Part shown: piece after piece, positions 56,234-64,000 of the stretch
Layout: the number at the start of each line of letters is the position of its first letter
Numbering within the stretch: position 1 is the first letter of the stretch
Assembly (NCBI RefSeq): GCF_000826545.1
Contig: NZ_CDME01000005.1
Coordinates: forward strand, 108,428-172,427
From: Kibdelosporangium sp. MJ126-NF4
GTDB lineage: Bacteria; Actinomycetota; Actinomycetes; Mycobacteriales; Pseudonocardiaceae
Direction: 5' to 3'
DNA: 64,000 nt
Position numbers and translations under genes: made by a program
Notes under the pieces: generated by a model
Told to the model about the DNA's origin: nothing
Database searches by the model: none
Seen by the model: the letters and a program-made list of their open reading frames with translations, nothing else

Positions 56234-56851
56234 TCAGCGCAGCAGGCCGCGTTCCGTGGCGGTCACCACGGCCGCGGTTCTGCTGGAGACGTCCAGCTTC
56301 TTGAAGATCCGCAGCAGGTGCGTCTTCACGGTCGCCTCGGCGATGAACAGCTCGGCGGCGATGTCGGGATTGCTCATCCCCTTGGCCACCAGACGAAGCA
56401 CTGTCTGCTCCCGAGCCGACAGTGTTGTCCCGTCGGCGCTTCGGGCACGGTACAGCGCGGGCGCGAGCGACGGTGTGAGCACGGTGGCTCCGTTGGCCGC
56501 TGCGCGGACGGCGTCGATCAACTCGGTCCGCGAGGTGCCCTTCAGCAGGTAGCCAGCCGCGCCCGCCTCGATGCACCGCATGATGTCGGCCGCGTCGTCG
56601 TACGTGGTCACGATGACCACCGTCGTGTCCGGGACGGTCTGGCGCAGCTGGCGAGTGGTGTCGGCACCGTCCATGCCGCCCATGCGCAGGTCCAGCAGGA
56701 CGATGTCCGGCCGGTGCACCCTCGCCAGCACCACCGCTTCCTCACCGGAGCCCGCCTCACCGACGACTTCGATGTCCGGCACCGTTTCCAGGGTTGCGAT
56801 CAGTCCGGTTCGGACAATCGGGTGGTCGTCGGTGACGAGTACGCGGATCAT
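56234..56851 (-). CDS. Response regulator, NarL/LuxR type
   Basis: A 205-residue regulator. The receiver domain (IRVLVTDDHPIVRTGLIATL) has phospho-Asp at about residue 54 in DIVLLDLRMGGMDG, Thr in VVIVTTYDD and Lys in AGYLLKGT. The DNA-binding part is LSAREQTVLRLVAKGMSNPD and EATVKTHLLRIFKKLDVSSR. Its ATG overlaps the histidine kinase stop by 4 nt, so the two are a matched pair. Confidence 0.95.
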   Translation of the reverse strand: MIRVLVTDDHPIVRTGLIATLETVPDIEVVGEAGSGEEAVVLARVHRPDIVLLDLRMGGMDGADTTRQLRQTVPDTTVVIVTTYDDAADIMRCIEAGAAGYLLKGTSRTELIDAVRAAANGATVLTPSLAPALYRARSADGTTLSAREQTVLRLVAKGMSNPDIAAELFIAEATVKTHLLRIFKKLDVSSRTAAVVTATERGLLR

Positions 56852-58044
56852 GTCGCCGCCAGGTAGTAGGGGACCCGCACGCGCAGTGTCGTGCCGGTGG
56901 GGTCGCTGGTGATCTCCGCCTCGCCCCCTGCCTCGGCCGCGCGGGCGCGGATGCCCGGCAGGCCGTGCCCGTCGGCAGACGAACCGCCAGACGAACCGGG
57001 CGAGAAGCCTGCGCCGTTGTCCTGGACCCGCAGGCGAACCTCCTCCTCGGTCAGCTCCAGTGTCAGCCTGACCAGGTCCGCGCCCCGCGCGTGCTTGGCC
57101 ACGTTCGCCAGTGACTCCTGCACCGCGCGCAGCACGACCACCGCCGCACGCGTCGGGACCTCGTGGCCCTCGCCCGTCATCCCGACCGCCACGTCGATGC
57201 CGTACTGCTCGGTGAAGCCGGTCGCCGCCCGGCGCAGCGCCTCCGCGAGCGAGTGCTCCTTCAACAGCGGTGGGGTGCCCGCGGCCACGAACGCGCGCGC
57301 CTCCGCCAGACTCTCGTCCGCGGCCCGGCGCGCCAGCCGCAGGTGCTTACGCGCGTTCTCCGGAGCGTCCTCAAGCTGAGCGTCGGCGGCCTGCACCAGT
57401 GTGGTGATGCTGGTCAGGCTCTGCGCCAACGTGTCGTGGATCTCCTTCGCCAGGCGTTCACGCTCCGCCGCCACACCCGCCTCACGCGACAACGCCGTCT
57501 GCTCTTCCCGGCTGCGGCGCAGTTCCTCGATCAACTCGGCGCGTTGCCGTGACTGCCGCACCACCTGCGTCACGAACAACCCCAGGAACGTGGCCAACGC
57601 GATCCCCAGCAGCAGGAACGGCAACCGGCCGAGCACATCGTCGGTGAGCCCTCCCTGCGCCACCGCCGACCACACCACCGGCCACGCGTGCGCGACCAGC
57701 ACCAACGGCATGGCCACACGCAGGGGCAGGCTCATCACCAGCAGCGGCACCACGACGAACAGGGCGAACGTCGCGGTCATGTCGGCCACGACCGCCACGG
57801 CGTAACCAGCCAGCAGACCCGCGGCGAACCGGGCCGCGCGTTCGCCCCGCGCGATCGCGCGCCTGCCGAACGCCGCATACCAGACAACGAGCAGCGTGAG
57901 CACGCCCATGGCGACCGCACGCCCCGCCGCCGGACCCGGTGTGGTCAGCAACAGCAGCAGCACGACGCCGTACGCGACCGCGAGGTAGCCGTCCCACAGC
58001 GCGAACCAGTGGGTGCGCGCCTCGGCGGTCTGGGATCCGTTCAC
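56848..58044 (-). CDS. Two-component sensor histidine kinase (HisKA_3)
   Basis: A 398-residue kinase. About six membrane helices in the first 170 residues (YLAVAYGVVLLLLLTTPG, VADMTATFALFVVVPLLVMS, LPFLLLGIALATFLGLFV) have no large extracellular domain, then a coiled coil and HisKA_3 with ERLAKEIHDTLAQSLTSIT (phospho-His near residue 205), and a C-terminal HATPase_c with VQESLANVAKHARGADLVRL and VQDNGAGFSPG. GTG start. The signal is unknown; the membrane-embedded sensor resembles DesK/LiaS-like kinases. Divergent from the PH-domain genes. Confidence 0.93.
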   Translation of the reverse strand: MNGSQTAEARTHWFALWDGYLAVAYGVVLLLLLTTPGPAAGRAVAMGVLTLLVVWYAAFGRRAIARGERAARFAAGLLAGYAVAVVADMTATFALFVVVPLLVMSLPLRVAMPLVLVAHAWPVVWSAVAQGGLTDDVLGRLPFLLLGIALATFLGLFVTQVVRQSRQRAELIEELRRSREEQTALSREAGVAAERERLAKEIHDTLAQSLTSITTLVQAADAQLEDAPENARKHLRLARRAADESLAEARAFVAAGTPPLLKEHSLAEALRRAATGFTEQYGIDVAVGMTGEGHEVPTRAAVVVLRAVQESLANVAKHARGADLVRLTLELTEEEVRLRVQDNGAGFSPGSSGGSSADGHGLPGIRARAAEAGGEAEITSDPTGTTLRVRVPYYLAAT

Positions 58045-58156
58045 ATCTCAGTCCTATCAAGACTCGGCAGGCCCTGGTGTCCACCTACCGGTTGACACCG
58101 GATGACGACGGCTGACGGACACCGCCGGGCCGCTGCCGTTCCTAGCGTAGGGAGTT

Positions 58157-58267
58157 ATGAGTCTGTTGTGGATAGCCCTGATCGCCAGTGTCTCGGTCCT
58201 CTCGGTCGTGCTGGCCACCGACCTCGGGCACCGCGCCCTGACGACGTGGCGGCTGGTGCGGGCGTGA
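58157..58267 (+). CDS. 36-residue membrane mini-protein upstream of PH-domain genes
   Basis: ATG at 58157 (after GGGAG) opens a short frame of 36 codons encoding MSLLWIALIASVSVLSVVLA, a hydrophobic helix, then TDLGHRALTTWRLVRA, a positive end. It stops with TGA at 58265-58267, overlapping the GTG start of the next gene. Spacing, ribosome site and coupled end support a real gene. It may assist membrane insertion or be a leader peptide that couples translation. Confidence 0.55.
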   Translation: MSLLWIALIASVSVLSVVLATDLGHRALTTWRLVRA

Positions 58268-58752
58268 ACGTGTATCTGCGTGCACCGCGCAACCGCGTCA
58301 GCCCTCGTGCGGTGCGCTGGTGGTTCACCCGTACCGCGCTGATCGTCCTGCCGCTGCCGTGTGTGCTCCTGGTTCTCTTCGCGCTGCTCCCACCCGCACG
58401 GCCCGTGTTCGGCTGGCTCACGGTGGCCTTCGCCGTGCCCGCGCTGGCCTGGCTCGCTGTTGAACCGTGGTGGCGCTGGCGGGTGCACCGCTGGGAAGTC
58501 ACCGCTGACGCCGTCTACGTGGCCTCCGGCTGGCTGTGGCAGCGGTGGCGGGTCGTCCCGCTGACGCGGGTGCAGGCCATCGACACGGTCCGTGGGCCCC
58601 TCCAGCAGCTGTTCGGGCTCACTGGCGTCTCAGTGACGGCGGCGGTCACGGCGGGCTCGGCCCGCATCGTCGGCCTGGACCACCGGTTCGCCACCGACCT
58701 CGTCGACCAGCTCACCGCGGCGACCGCCGCGACCACGGGGGTGGCGGAGTGA
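58264..58752 (+). CDS. Bacterial PH domain (YdbS-like, bPH2) membrane protein
   Basis: A 162-residue protein. Two membrane helices (RTALIVLPLPCVLLVLFALL; FGWLTVAFAVPALAWLAVE) are followed by a bacterial PH domain: VHRWEVTADAVYVASGWLWQ, RWRVVPLTRVQAIDTVRGPL and QQLFGLTGVSVTAAVTAGSA. In other bacteria YdbS/YdbT pairs are linked to lipid or bacteriocin resistance. GTG start overlaps the mini-gene stop. Coupled (GTGA) to the next gene. Confidence 0.88.
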   Translation: MNVYLRAPRNRVSPRAVRWWFTRTALIVLPLPCVLLVLFALLPPARPVFGWLTVAFAVPALAWLAVEPWWRWRVHRWEVTADAVYVASGWLWQRWRVVPLTRVQAIDTVRGPLQQLFGLTGVSVTAAVTAGSARIVGLDHRFATDLVDQLTAATAATTGVAE

Positions 58753-60230
58753 GCGCCGTCACGTGGCGACGGCTGGATCCCCGGCTGCTGTCGATTGGCC
58801 TGTCCGTCCTCTGCGGACCCGCCGCCGCGCTTGTCCTCGCCGTGTCCACGACCGGTGTCGGCTCGCTGCAGCTGCTGATCACGCTCGGCGCGCTCGTGGT
58901 GACGGCCGCGGTCGTCGCGTGCGTCATGCTGCTGCGGTTGCTGACCACCCGGTTCCGGATTGTCGGTGGCCTGTTCGAGCTGCGCGCGGGCGCGGTGTTC
59001 CGTACCGTGCACCGCGTTCCGCTGGGCCGTGTGACCTCGGTCGACGTCACCAGGGGACCGTTGCACCGCGTTGTCGGCCTGGCCACGCTGCGGATCGGCA
59101 CAGGTGACGCCAGGTCCGTGGCGCAGACCAGGCTGACTCTCGACGGCCTCCGGTTGGCCGACGCCCGCGCGTTGCGCCGTGAACTGCTTGTCCACCGGGG
59201 TGGGGCCGTGGGCGACGACGGCGTGCTGCTGGCGCTCGACCGTTCCTGGATCCGTTACGCGCCGCTGTCGGTGTGGGGCATCGGTGCCGTGCTCACAGCG
59301 GCGGGCACCACGTACCGGGTGCTGCACGAGATGAAGATCGACCTGGGCGCCATCCTGTGGTCCCGTCTCGCCGAGATCCCGCTGTGGTTCGGTGTCACGG
59401 CGGGTCTGGTGACTGTGGTCGTGATCGGCACCGTGGTGTCGCTGTGCGCGTTCGTCGAGAACTGGACCGGCTACCGCCTCGACCGCCACGCCGACGGCGC
59501 GTTGCACGTACGCCGAGGACTGCTCACCACCCGGGCCACCACGATCGCCCGGCGCCAGCTACGAGGCGTCGAGCTGATAGAGCCGTTGTTGCAACGCACA
59601 GCGGGCGCGGCGCGCGTCGAGACCGTTGCCACCGGACTGGGCACAGTGGACGAAGACCGTCGCAAACGCCGCCTCACCCCGGCAGTGCCGCGCGCCACCG
59701 GCCTGCGCCTGGCCGAACAGGTACTCGGTCTGCCCATCGACGTTCCGCTCGCCGGGCATCCCCGGGCCGCGCTGCACCGCCGGATCAGCCGTGGCCTCGG
59801 GCCGGTCGTCATCGCGGCCGCGGTACTTGTCTGCTGTGGACTGACCGTGATCGGTGTGGCGGCGGCACTTGTCGGCGTTCCGGTCGCGCTCGCGTTGGCC
59901 TTCGACAGCTACCGCAGCCTTGGCCACACGATCCGGGCACGCCACCTGTACGTCCGCTCCGGCACCTTGGCACGCCGTACCACGGCACTACATCAGGAAG
60001 CGATCATCGGCTGGAGCGGCTCGACCTCGCCGTTCCAACGGCGACGCGGCCTGATCACCCTGACCGCCGCCACCGCTGCGGGCGAACGGCGCTATCGCGT
60101 CCGTGATGTCCGCCGCGACACAGCGCTGGCCATCATCCAGGACCTGTCCGGTGGTGATACCCTGCCGGTGGCGAGTTGGGTCGCCACCGGGTCCGCGGAA
60201 AAGGCTGAGCCTGCCCATCGACGCAGGTAG
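58749..60230 (+). CDS. Multi-bPH2-domain membrane protein (YdbT-like)
   Basis: A 493-residue partner of the preceding gene. Three bPH2 units alternate with membrane helix pairs: RIVGGLFELRAGAVFRTVHR with VPLGRVTSVDVTRGPLHRVV (near residue 70); GYRLDRHADGALHVRRGLLT with IARRQLRGVELIEPLLQR (near 240); and ARHLYVRSGTLARRTTALHQ with GWSGSTSPFQRRRGLITLTA (near 400). The R-x-x-P/V-x-x-R-Q/V motif is seen in each. GTG start overlaps the preceding stop. The pair plus mini-gene forms an operon. Confidence 0.88.
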   Translation: MSAVTWRRLDPRLLSIGLSVLCGPAAALVLAVSTTGVGSLQLLITLGALVVTAAVVACVMLLRLLTTRFRIVGGLFELRAGAVFRTVHRVPLGRVTSVDVTRGPLHRVVGLATLRIGTGDARSVAQTRLTLDGLRLADARALRRELLVHRGGAVGDDGVLLALDRSWIRYAPLSVWGIGAVLTAAGTTYRVLHEMKIDLGAILWSRLAEIPLWFGVTAGLVTVVVIGTVVSLCAFVENWTGYRLDRHADGALHVRRGLLTTRATTIARRQLRGVELIEPLLQRTAGAARVETVATGLGTVDEDRRKRRLTPAVPRATGLRLAEQVLGLPIDVPLAGHPRAALHRRISRGLGPVVIAAAVLVCCGLTVIGVAAALVGVPVALALAFDSYRSLGHTIRARHLYVRSGTLARRTTALHQEAIIGWSGSTSPFQRRRGLITLTAATAAGERRYRVRDVRRDTALAIIQDLSGGDTLPVASWVATGSAEKAEPAHRRR

Positions 60231-60296
60231 TGCCCCCGGTCACCTACCTCCTTTCACCCCGTAACGCGGACCACGGGGCCATGGAAGGAGGTCGCG

Positions 60297-61685
60297 ATGT
60301 CGACCATCCCGTTGCCTGAACGCCCAGACCTGAACCAGCTCCGCACGCAGGCCAAGGAGTTGCGCCGGGCGGCAGGCCCGGACGCCACGTTGAGCGACGC
60401 CCAGCGCGAGCTCGCCCGGCGCCACGGATTCGCCAGCTGGCCGAGGCTGCGTCGGCACGTCGAAGCGATCAACGCCCGCACCTGGTCGTTCGCCGAGGCA
60501 ACCGGCGACGAGCCACTCACGGACCGTTTCCTCCGCCTGGTGTGCCTGAACTTCACCGAGGACGAAGTGGACCGGCGCGAGCAGGCGGCGCGTCTGCTCG
60601 ACCAGCATCCCGACCTGCCCGCGGCGAACCTGGCCGTCGCGGCCGTCTGCGCGGACGCCGAGCAGGTGCGCCAGCACCTCGCCTCCGGCGTCTCCGCCAC
60701 CACACCGTCCGGACCGTACGACTGGTCGCCGCTGATGTACCTCGCCTACGCGCGGCCGGTCGGCGTCGGCCTGGAGGCAACCCTGAACTCGGCGCGTTTG
60801 CTGCTGGACGCGGGCGCCGATCCCAACGACGGGCGGTTCTTCCTGGGCCTGCCAACACCTTTCACAGTGCTGACCGGTGTCCTGGGTGGCGGTGAGGACG
60901 ACCAGCCGCCGCACCCGCACTCGATTCCCCTCGCCCGGCTGCTGCTGAGCCGAGGAGCGGACCCCAACGACGGGCAGACGCTCTACAACCGGATGTTCAG
61001 CGAGGAGGACGACTTCCTGCGCCTGCTGCTGGGATTCGGCCTCGGGCGCGGCGATGGCGGACCGTGGCGGCGCCTACTGCCCGACATGATCGACACACCA
61101 GCCGAGCAGCTGCGCTCCCTGCTGAAGTGGGCCGTCACCCACAACCAGCGGCAGCGGGTCGCCTTGCTGGCCGAGCACGGTGTCGACGTGATCACCCCGT
61201 TCCCGGACGGCACCACGCCCGTGCGACTCGCACAGCGCAACGGGCACCGCAAGCTCGCGCGGTTCCTGCGTGAACGCGGCGCGCCCACACCGGAGTTGGA
61301 GCCGGTCGAGACGTTCATCGCCGCGGTGCTCGCCGTCGACGCGACCGCCGTGGCGGCCACCCCACCCGACGTCGTCGCCGCTGCCCGTGAAGCCAGGCCC
61401 GGACTGATGGTGTGGGCCACCGCCCTCGGCCGACACGACGCGGTGAAACTCCTGGCGGACAACGGTTTCGACGTCAACGCACGCTCCAGGGGCGACATGC
61501 CCGTCGAGCAGCCGTGGCAGACAGCGCTGCACTCGGCGGTCGAGACCGGCGACGTCGAGATGGTCCGCCTGCTGCTCGACCTGGGCGCGGACCCGACCAT
61601 CCGGGACGGCCGGTTCGACGGTGACGCCATGAGCTGGGCCGAGCACTTCGGCCGTACGGAGATAGCCGAGATGCTCGCCAGGTAG
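60297..61685 (+). CDS. Ankyrin repeat protein
   Basis: A 462-residue protein with irregular ankyrin repeats: NSARLLLDAGADPNDGR near residue 165, LARLLLSRGADPNDGQT near 212, RVALLAEHGVDVITPFPDGT, and C-terminal ALHSAVETGDVEMVRLLLDL with GADPTIRDGRFDGDAMSWAE. The N-terminal 60 residues (LRTQAKELRRAAGPDATLSD, RELARRHGFASWPRLRRHV) are the common actinobacterial starter helix. Likely protein-protein binding in the cytosol. Strong GAAGGAGGTCGCG site. Confidence 0.9.
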   Translation: MSTIPLPERPDLNQLRTQAKELRRAAGPDATLSDAQRELARRHGFASWPRLRRHVEAINARTWSFAEATGDEPLTDRFLRLVCLNFTEDEVDRREQAARLLDQHPDLPAANLAVAAVCADAEQVRQHLASGVSATTPSGPYDWSPLMYLAYARPVGVGLEATLNSARLLLDAGADPNDGRFFLGLPTPFTVLTGVLGGGEDDQPPHPHSIPLARLLLSRGADPNDGQTLYNRMFSEEDDFLRLLLGFGLGRGDGGPWRRLLPDMIDTPAEQLRSLLKWAVTHNQRQRVALLAEHGVDVITPFPDGTTPVRLAQRNGHRKLARFLRERGAPTPELEPVETFIAAVLAVDATAVAATPPDVVAAAREARPGLMVWATALGRHDAVKLLADNGFDVNARSRGDMPVEQPWQTALHSAVETGDVEMVRLLLDLGADPTIRDGRFDGDAMSWAEHFGRTEIAEMLAR

Positions 61686-61695
61686 CTCGAGCGGA

Positions 61696-62490
61696 TTACC
61701 GGAACGTCTTGGTGAAGGCCGCCAAGGTCGGCGTTCCCGCCTGCCGGTCGAGGACAGCGAAGACGACGTGGTCGAAGTAAGGGTTGTTCCGCAGTGCGGT
61801 CAGGAACACGTCGGCGACGGTGGTCGGCTCGTTGCCGAAGACGCCGCACCCCCAGGCACCCAGGATTAGTCGCTTGTGGCCGTGCGCTGCTGCGACGTGC
61901 AACACGCGAGTGGCACGTCGCAGCAGCACGACGGGAATGTCCTTGGCGCGTTCGGGTTGGGTGCGTAGCACCGCGCCTCTGTTGGGTGCCGCTGCGGTGA
62001 GGAACGAAACTGGGTACGGCTCTGCCAGCAGGGCGCCCTTGTCGTCGCGGAACACGGGTACATCAGGGGAGTAGATGACCCGGTCGCTGTAGGTCAGATC
62101 GTCGTGGGCGCGATGGTGGGCGTAGAAATCCCCGGCGGCACGCAGACACGGGTAGAGCGCGGAGCCGCGCGCGACACTCTCCTCCTGTGCCTGTGCTCCG
62201 TTGAGGAAACCGCCGCCGGGATTGCGTGCCGATGCGAAGACCAAACAGGCCATGGTGCCGCCGAGACGGCGGGTCGCCGCGAGAGTGGATTCGTTCGTGA
62301 CGTCAACGCGAAGGGAATCGGCGGCCTGCTGGGGGAGACGCAGAGGATCGTCAGGGAGGTGCAGCCGGGTCGACCTCACTGCCCGGGTGACCGCTTCGCC
62401 AATCGTGACCGTACCCGCTGCGGTCGAGTAGGAACCTTGCTCCGAGATGGTCACGGTGTCACGGGCCAGCGCACGTAGCCGACTGCTCAT
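61696..62490 (-). CDS. TIGR02452 family bacterial-type poly(ADP-ribose) glycohydrolase
   Basis: A 264-residue macro-like-domain protein. The signature NPGGGFLNGAQAQEESVARG (GGG-x6-QEE) near residues 91-110 is the PARG active site with the catalytic Glu. IYSPDVPVFRDDKGALLAEP, VSFLTAAAPNRGAV and LILGAWGCGVFGNEPTTVAD are other family blocks. The enzyme would remove ADP-ribose chains from proteins, releasing ADP-ribose. ATG start. No ADP-ribosyltransferase partner is seen, but the DUF6886 gene and the STAND protein are in the window. Convergent with the ankyrin gene. Confidence 0.88.
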   Translation of the reverse strand: MSSRLRALARDTVTISEQGSYSTAAGTVTIGEAVTRAVRSTRLHLPDDPLRLPQQAADSLRVDVTNESTLAATRRLGGTMACLVFASARNPGGGFLNGAQAQEESVARGSALYPCLRAAGDFYAHHRAHDDLTYSDRVIYSPDVPVFRDDKGALLAEPYPVSFLTAAAPNRGAVLRTQPERAKDIPVVLLRRATRVLHVAAAHGHKRLILGAWGCGVFGNEPTTVADVFLTALRNNPYFDHVVFAVLDRQAGTPTLAAFTKTFR

Positions 62491-62616
62491 GGCACGTCAT
62501 TGTGCTGTTCTGGTGCGGCGACGCAAATCTTTTCCCGCATGGTCGACTGCTACGGTCACATTCTCGCTGTGGACGGGGGAATGCTGACTGCCTTCGCGTG
62601 ACGGGCTGGAGTGCCG

Positions 62617-63402
62617 TCAGGGATAGCGCACCACGGCGAAATCGAGCGTGATCGCCGCAGCTGTCGCGTTCTCGGGCCGGTGCGGCAGAGTGAACCCCGT
62701 GTCGAGGACGGTTCCGCGTGGCCTGGTCTTGGACAGCCAGGTTTGCAGAGTTCGGCGTGGGCGGGCGATGACGGTGCTGCCGAGGTCGCCGAAGATGCGG
62801 GCGGCGGCCTCGATTTCCTTGTTGCCACTGGGTTCTGCCGCGAGCAGCGTGATGGCGAGATGGAACTGGTTGGGAAACGCCTCGCGGTATGCGGCCAGCA
62901 GTGGCCTGGGGCGAGTCAGTGCGGGGATGACGTCGAGTGTCCCGACCAGGAACAGGCCGACCGGCTGGTCGCGGTCGATACTGGTGTCCCGGTCGATGCT
63001 GGCGACGATGACCTCGGGCTGGGTGAGATCGCCGCGCAGTACCGTCGCGTGGGGATTGCCGTCGAGGACGATCTCGGCTTGGGCGACCGTGCTGGTGTCG
63101 TTGTCGACGTAGACGGTCGTTGCCGACCTGCGGTGGGCGATGTGGTGGATGTGCCCGGCCGTCGGGAGGCCGGATCCGAGGTCGACGAACTGGCGGACAC
63201 CATGGTCGAGCATGTGGGTGACGGCCGCGGTGAGAAATTGTCGTTGGCTGTTGATCAGGGATACCACGGTCGGCGTTCGTGATCTGAGATCTTCCGCCAC
63301 CGCCCGGTCCAGTGGGGTATTCAGGCTGCCACCAAGAATGCAGTCGTAGATTCTGCCGATGTGCGGGTGCCGTAGAAAGGTTGGATGATCGGAGTCGTCC
63401 AA
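62617..63402 (-). CDS. DUF574 (Methyltransf_19) SAM-dependent methyltransferase
   Basis: A 261-residue actinobacterial family: HPHIGRIYDCILGGSLNTPL at the start (usual N-terminal signature with D-x-x-L-G-G), NSQRQFLTAAVTHMLDHGVR, motif I FVDLGSGLPTAGHIHHIA, VYVDNDTSTVAQAEIVL with the acidic ribose-binding residue, and LDTGFTLPHRPENA. Substrate is unknown; many copies are found in each actinomycete genome. TTG start with GAAGGGAGC. A 126-bp gap separates it from the PARG gene. Confidence 0.88.
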   Translation of the reverse strand: MDDSDHPTFLRHPHIGRIYDCILGGSLNTPLDRAVAEDLRSRTPTVVSLINSQRQFLTAAVTHMLDHGVRQFVDLGSGLPTAGHIHHIAHRRSATTVYVDNDTSTVAQAEIVLDGNPHATVLRGDLTQPEVIVASIDRDTSIDRDQPVGLFLVGTLDVIPALTRPRPLLAAYREAFPNQFHLAITLLAAEPSGNKEIEAAARIFGDLGSTVIARPRRTLQTWLSKTRPRGTVLDTGFTLPHRPENATAAAITLDFAVVRYP

Positions 63403-63662
63403 CGGCTGCTCCCTTCTGACCGTTCCCGAGTCTATAAGAGTGCGAGATCATGCGATTCCGCTGGTTGGGGCGGGATCCGCTCACCCGTTGAGTCACCTCT
63501 TCACGGATAGTGGCCGCGTGGCGGTGTGCTCAGGACTGGCGGACGTCCGGGTACACGAATGGGTGAAGTTGTGGCGTGTTTGGCGTGTGTGAGCCGTCTT
63601 CCGGATGTGGAAGTCTTGATCGGGTGGAATCGGAACATCGATTTCCTGAGGAGCGGCAGGGC

Positions 63663-64000
63663 GTGACGGATGGGGCTGACGGCCGCACCCCTGCTCGGGG
63701 AGACGACGCCTACGAATTCAGGCGCATGTACCGGAAACTCCACCGGATCGCGGCGCGGCACGTGCTTCTGCTGGACCGTCATGCCGACGTGGAGGCGATC
63801 GTGCAGGACGTACTGGCAAAGATGTGGGAGATCCGGGACACCTTCACCGACGACGACCATCGCATAAACTGGGTGATCGCCGCTGCGCGCAACCGGTATT
63901 TCGACTATCAGCGGAAAACCTCCCAAGAGCGTCCGATGCTGGATCCGGCCAGTGCCATCATGGAGCGCCTTGCCCAGGTCACCGACGAGTCCGACATCGC
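63663..64000 (+). CDS. ECF/sigma-70-like factor, N-terminal part (3' end outside window)
   Basis: A frame from GTG 63663 stays open to the right edge (112+ codons). It reads EFRRMYRKLHRIAARHVLLL, HADVEAIVQDVLAKMWEIRD, and HRINWVIAAARNRYFDYQRK, which is sigma region 2 (2.1-2.4), with the DxxQ-D-V-x-x-x-M/W core. GAGGAG upstream supports this start; GTG 63624 is in frame and possible. Region 4 would be outside. No anti-sigma gene is in view. Confidence 0.72.
   Translation, partial: MTDGADGRTPARGDDAYEFRRMYRKLHRIAARHVLLLDRHADVEAIVQDVLAKMWEIRDTFTDDDHRINWVIAAARNRYFDYQRKTSQERPMLDPASAIMERLAQVTDESDI

Overview
The window is high-GC actinobacterial chromosome. GTG and TTG starts are common, genes are packed with ATGA/GTGA overlaps, and several gene orders are actinobacterial: amt-glnK-glnD next to ffh; rpsP-khpA-rimM-trmD-rplS-lepB-rnhB-DUF2469-yraN-comM-dprA; xerC-whiG-(M23)-rpsB-tsf-pyrH-frr-cdsA; and a five-gene conservon with a CYP157/CYP154-type P450 pair. 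Together with the style of the short intergenic palindromes this suggests a filamentous member of the Pseudonocardiales (Amycolatopsis / Kibdelosporangium / Lentzea type). The genus cannot be fixed from the sequence alone. No rRNA or tRNA gene, CRISPR array or intact insertion sequence was recognised.

Left part (1-13 kb): the C-terminal part of a large STAND/NACHT-type protein runs in from the left edge. Then come an allantoin-degradation locus (uraD divergent from allB-alc), a DUF1206 membrane protein, O-acetylhomoserine sulfhydrylase coupled to a CoA-binding protein, an FhuF-like Fe-S protein coupled to an RlmA-type rRNA methyltransferase, and the ammonium operon amt-glnK-glnD with GlnR-like sequence upstream. 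A structured, possibly switching, RNA-like segment lies between glnD and the convergent lipoprotein gene.

Middle part (13-41 kb): housekeeping genes for protein targeting, translation, tRNA/rRNA maturation, phospholipid synthesis and DNA processing. The conserved block is interrupted twice. Between dprA and xerC lies about 1.1 kb of non-coding repeat DNA (an 11-copy 14-bp tandem array, a 3-copy 16-bp array and two inverted 131-bp MITE-like elements), followed by an S8 protease / I9-like small protein / DUF6886 operon. Between whiG and the M23-rpsB pair lie a Tat-type agmatine-deiminase-family lipoprotein with a palindromic operator, a TetR regulator and a VOC protein.

Right part (41-64 kb): accessory and regulatory genes. 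They include a TetR/NmrA-like divergent pair with two clear 15-bp operators, a secreted subtilase, a complete conservon (sensor-like ATPase, roadblock, DUF742, GTPase, CYP157-type P450 lacking ExxR, CYP154-type P450), two membrane proteins of unknown function, a two-component system, a 36-codon membrane mini-gene coupled to two bacterial-PH-domain proteins, an ankyrin protein, a bacterial-type PARG (TIGR02452), a DUF574 methyltransferase and the start of an ECF sigma factor cut by the right edge. Identical or related hairpins sit between convergent genes at 5289-5334 and 41173-41218, which looks like a dispersed bidirectional terminator family.
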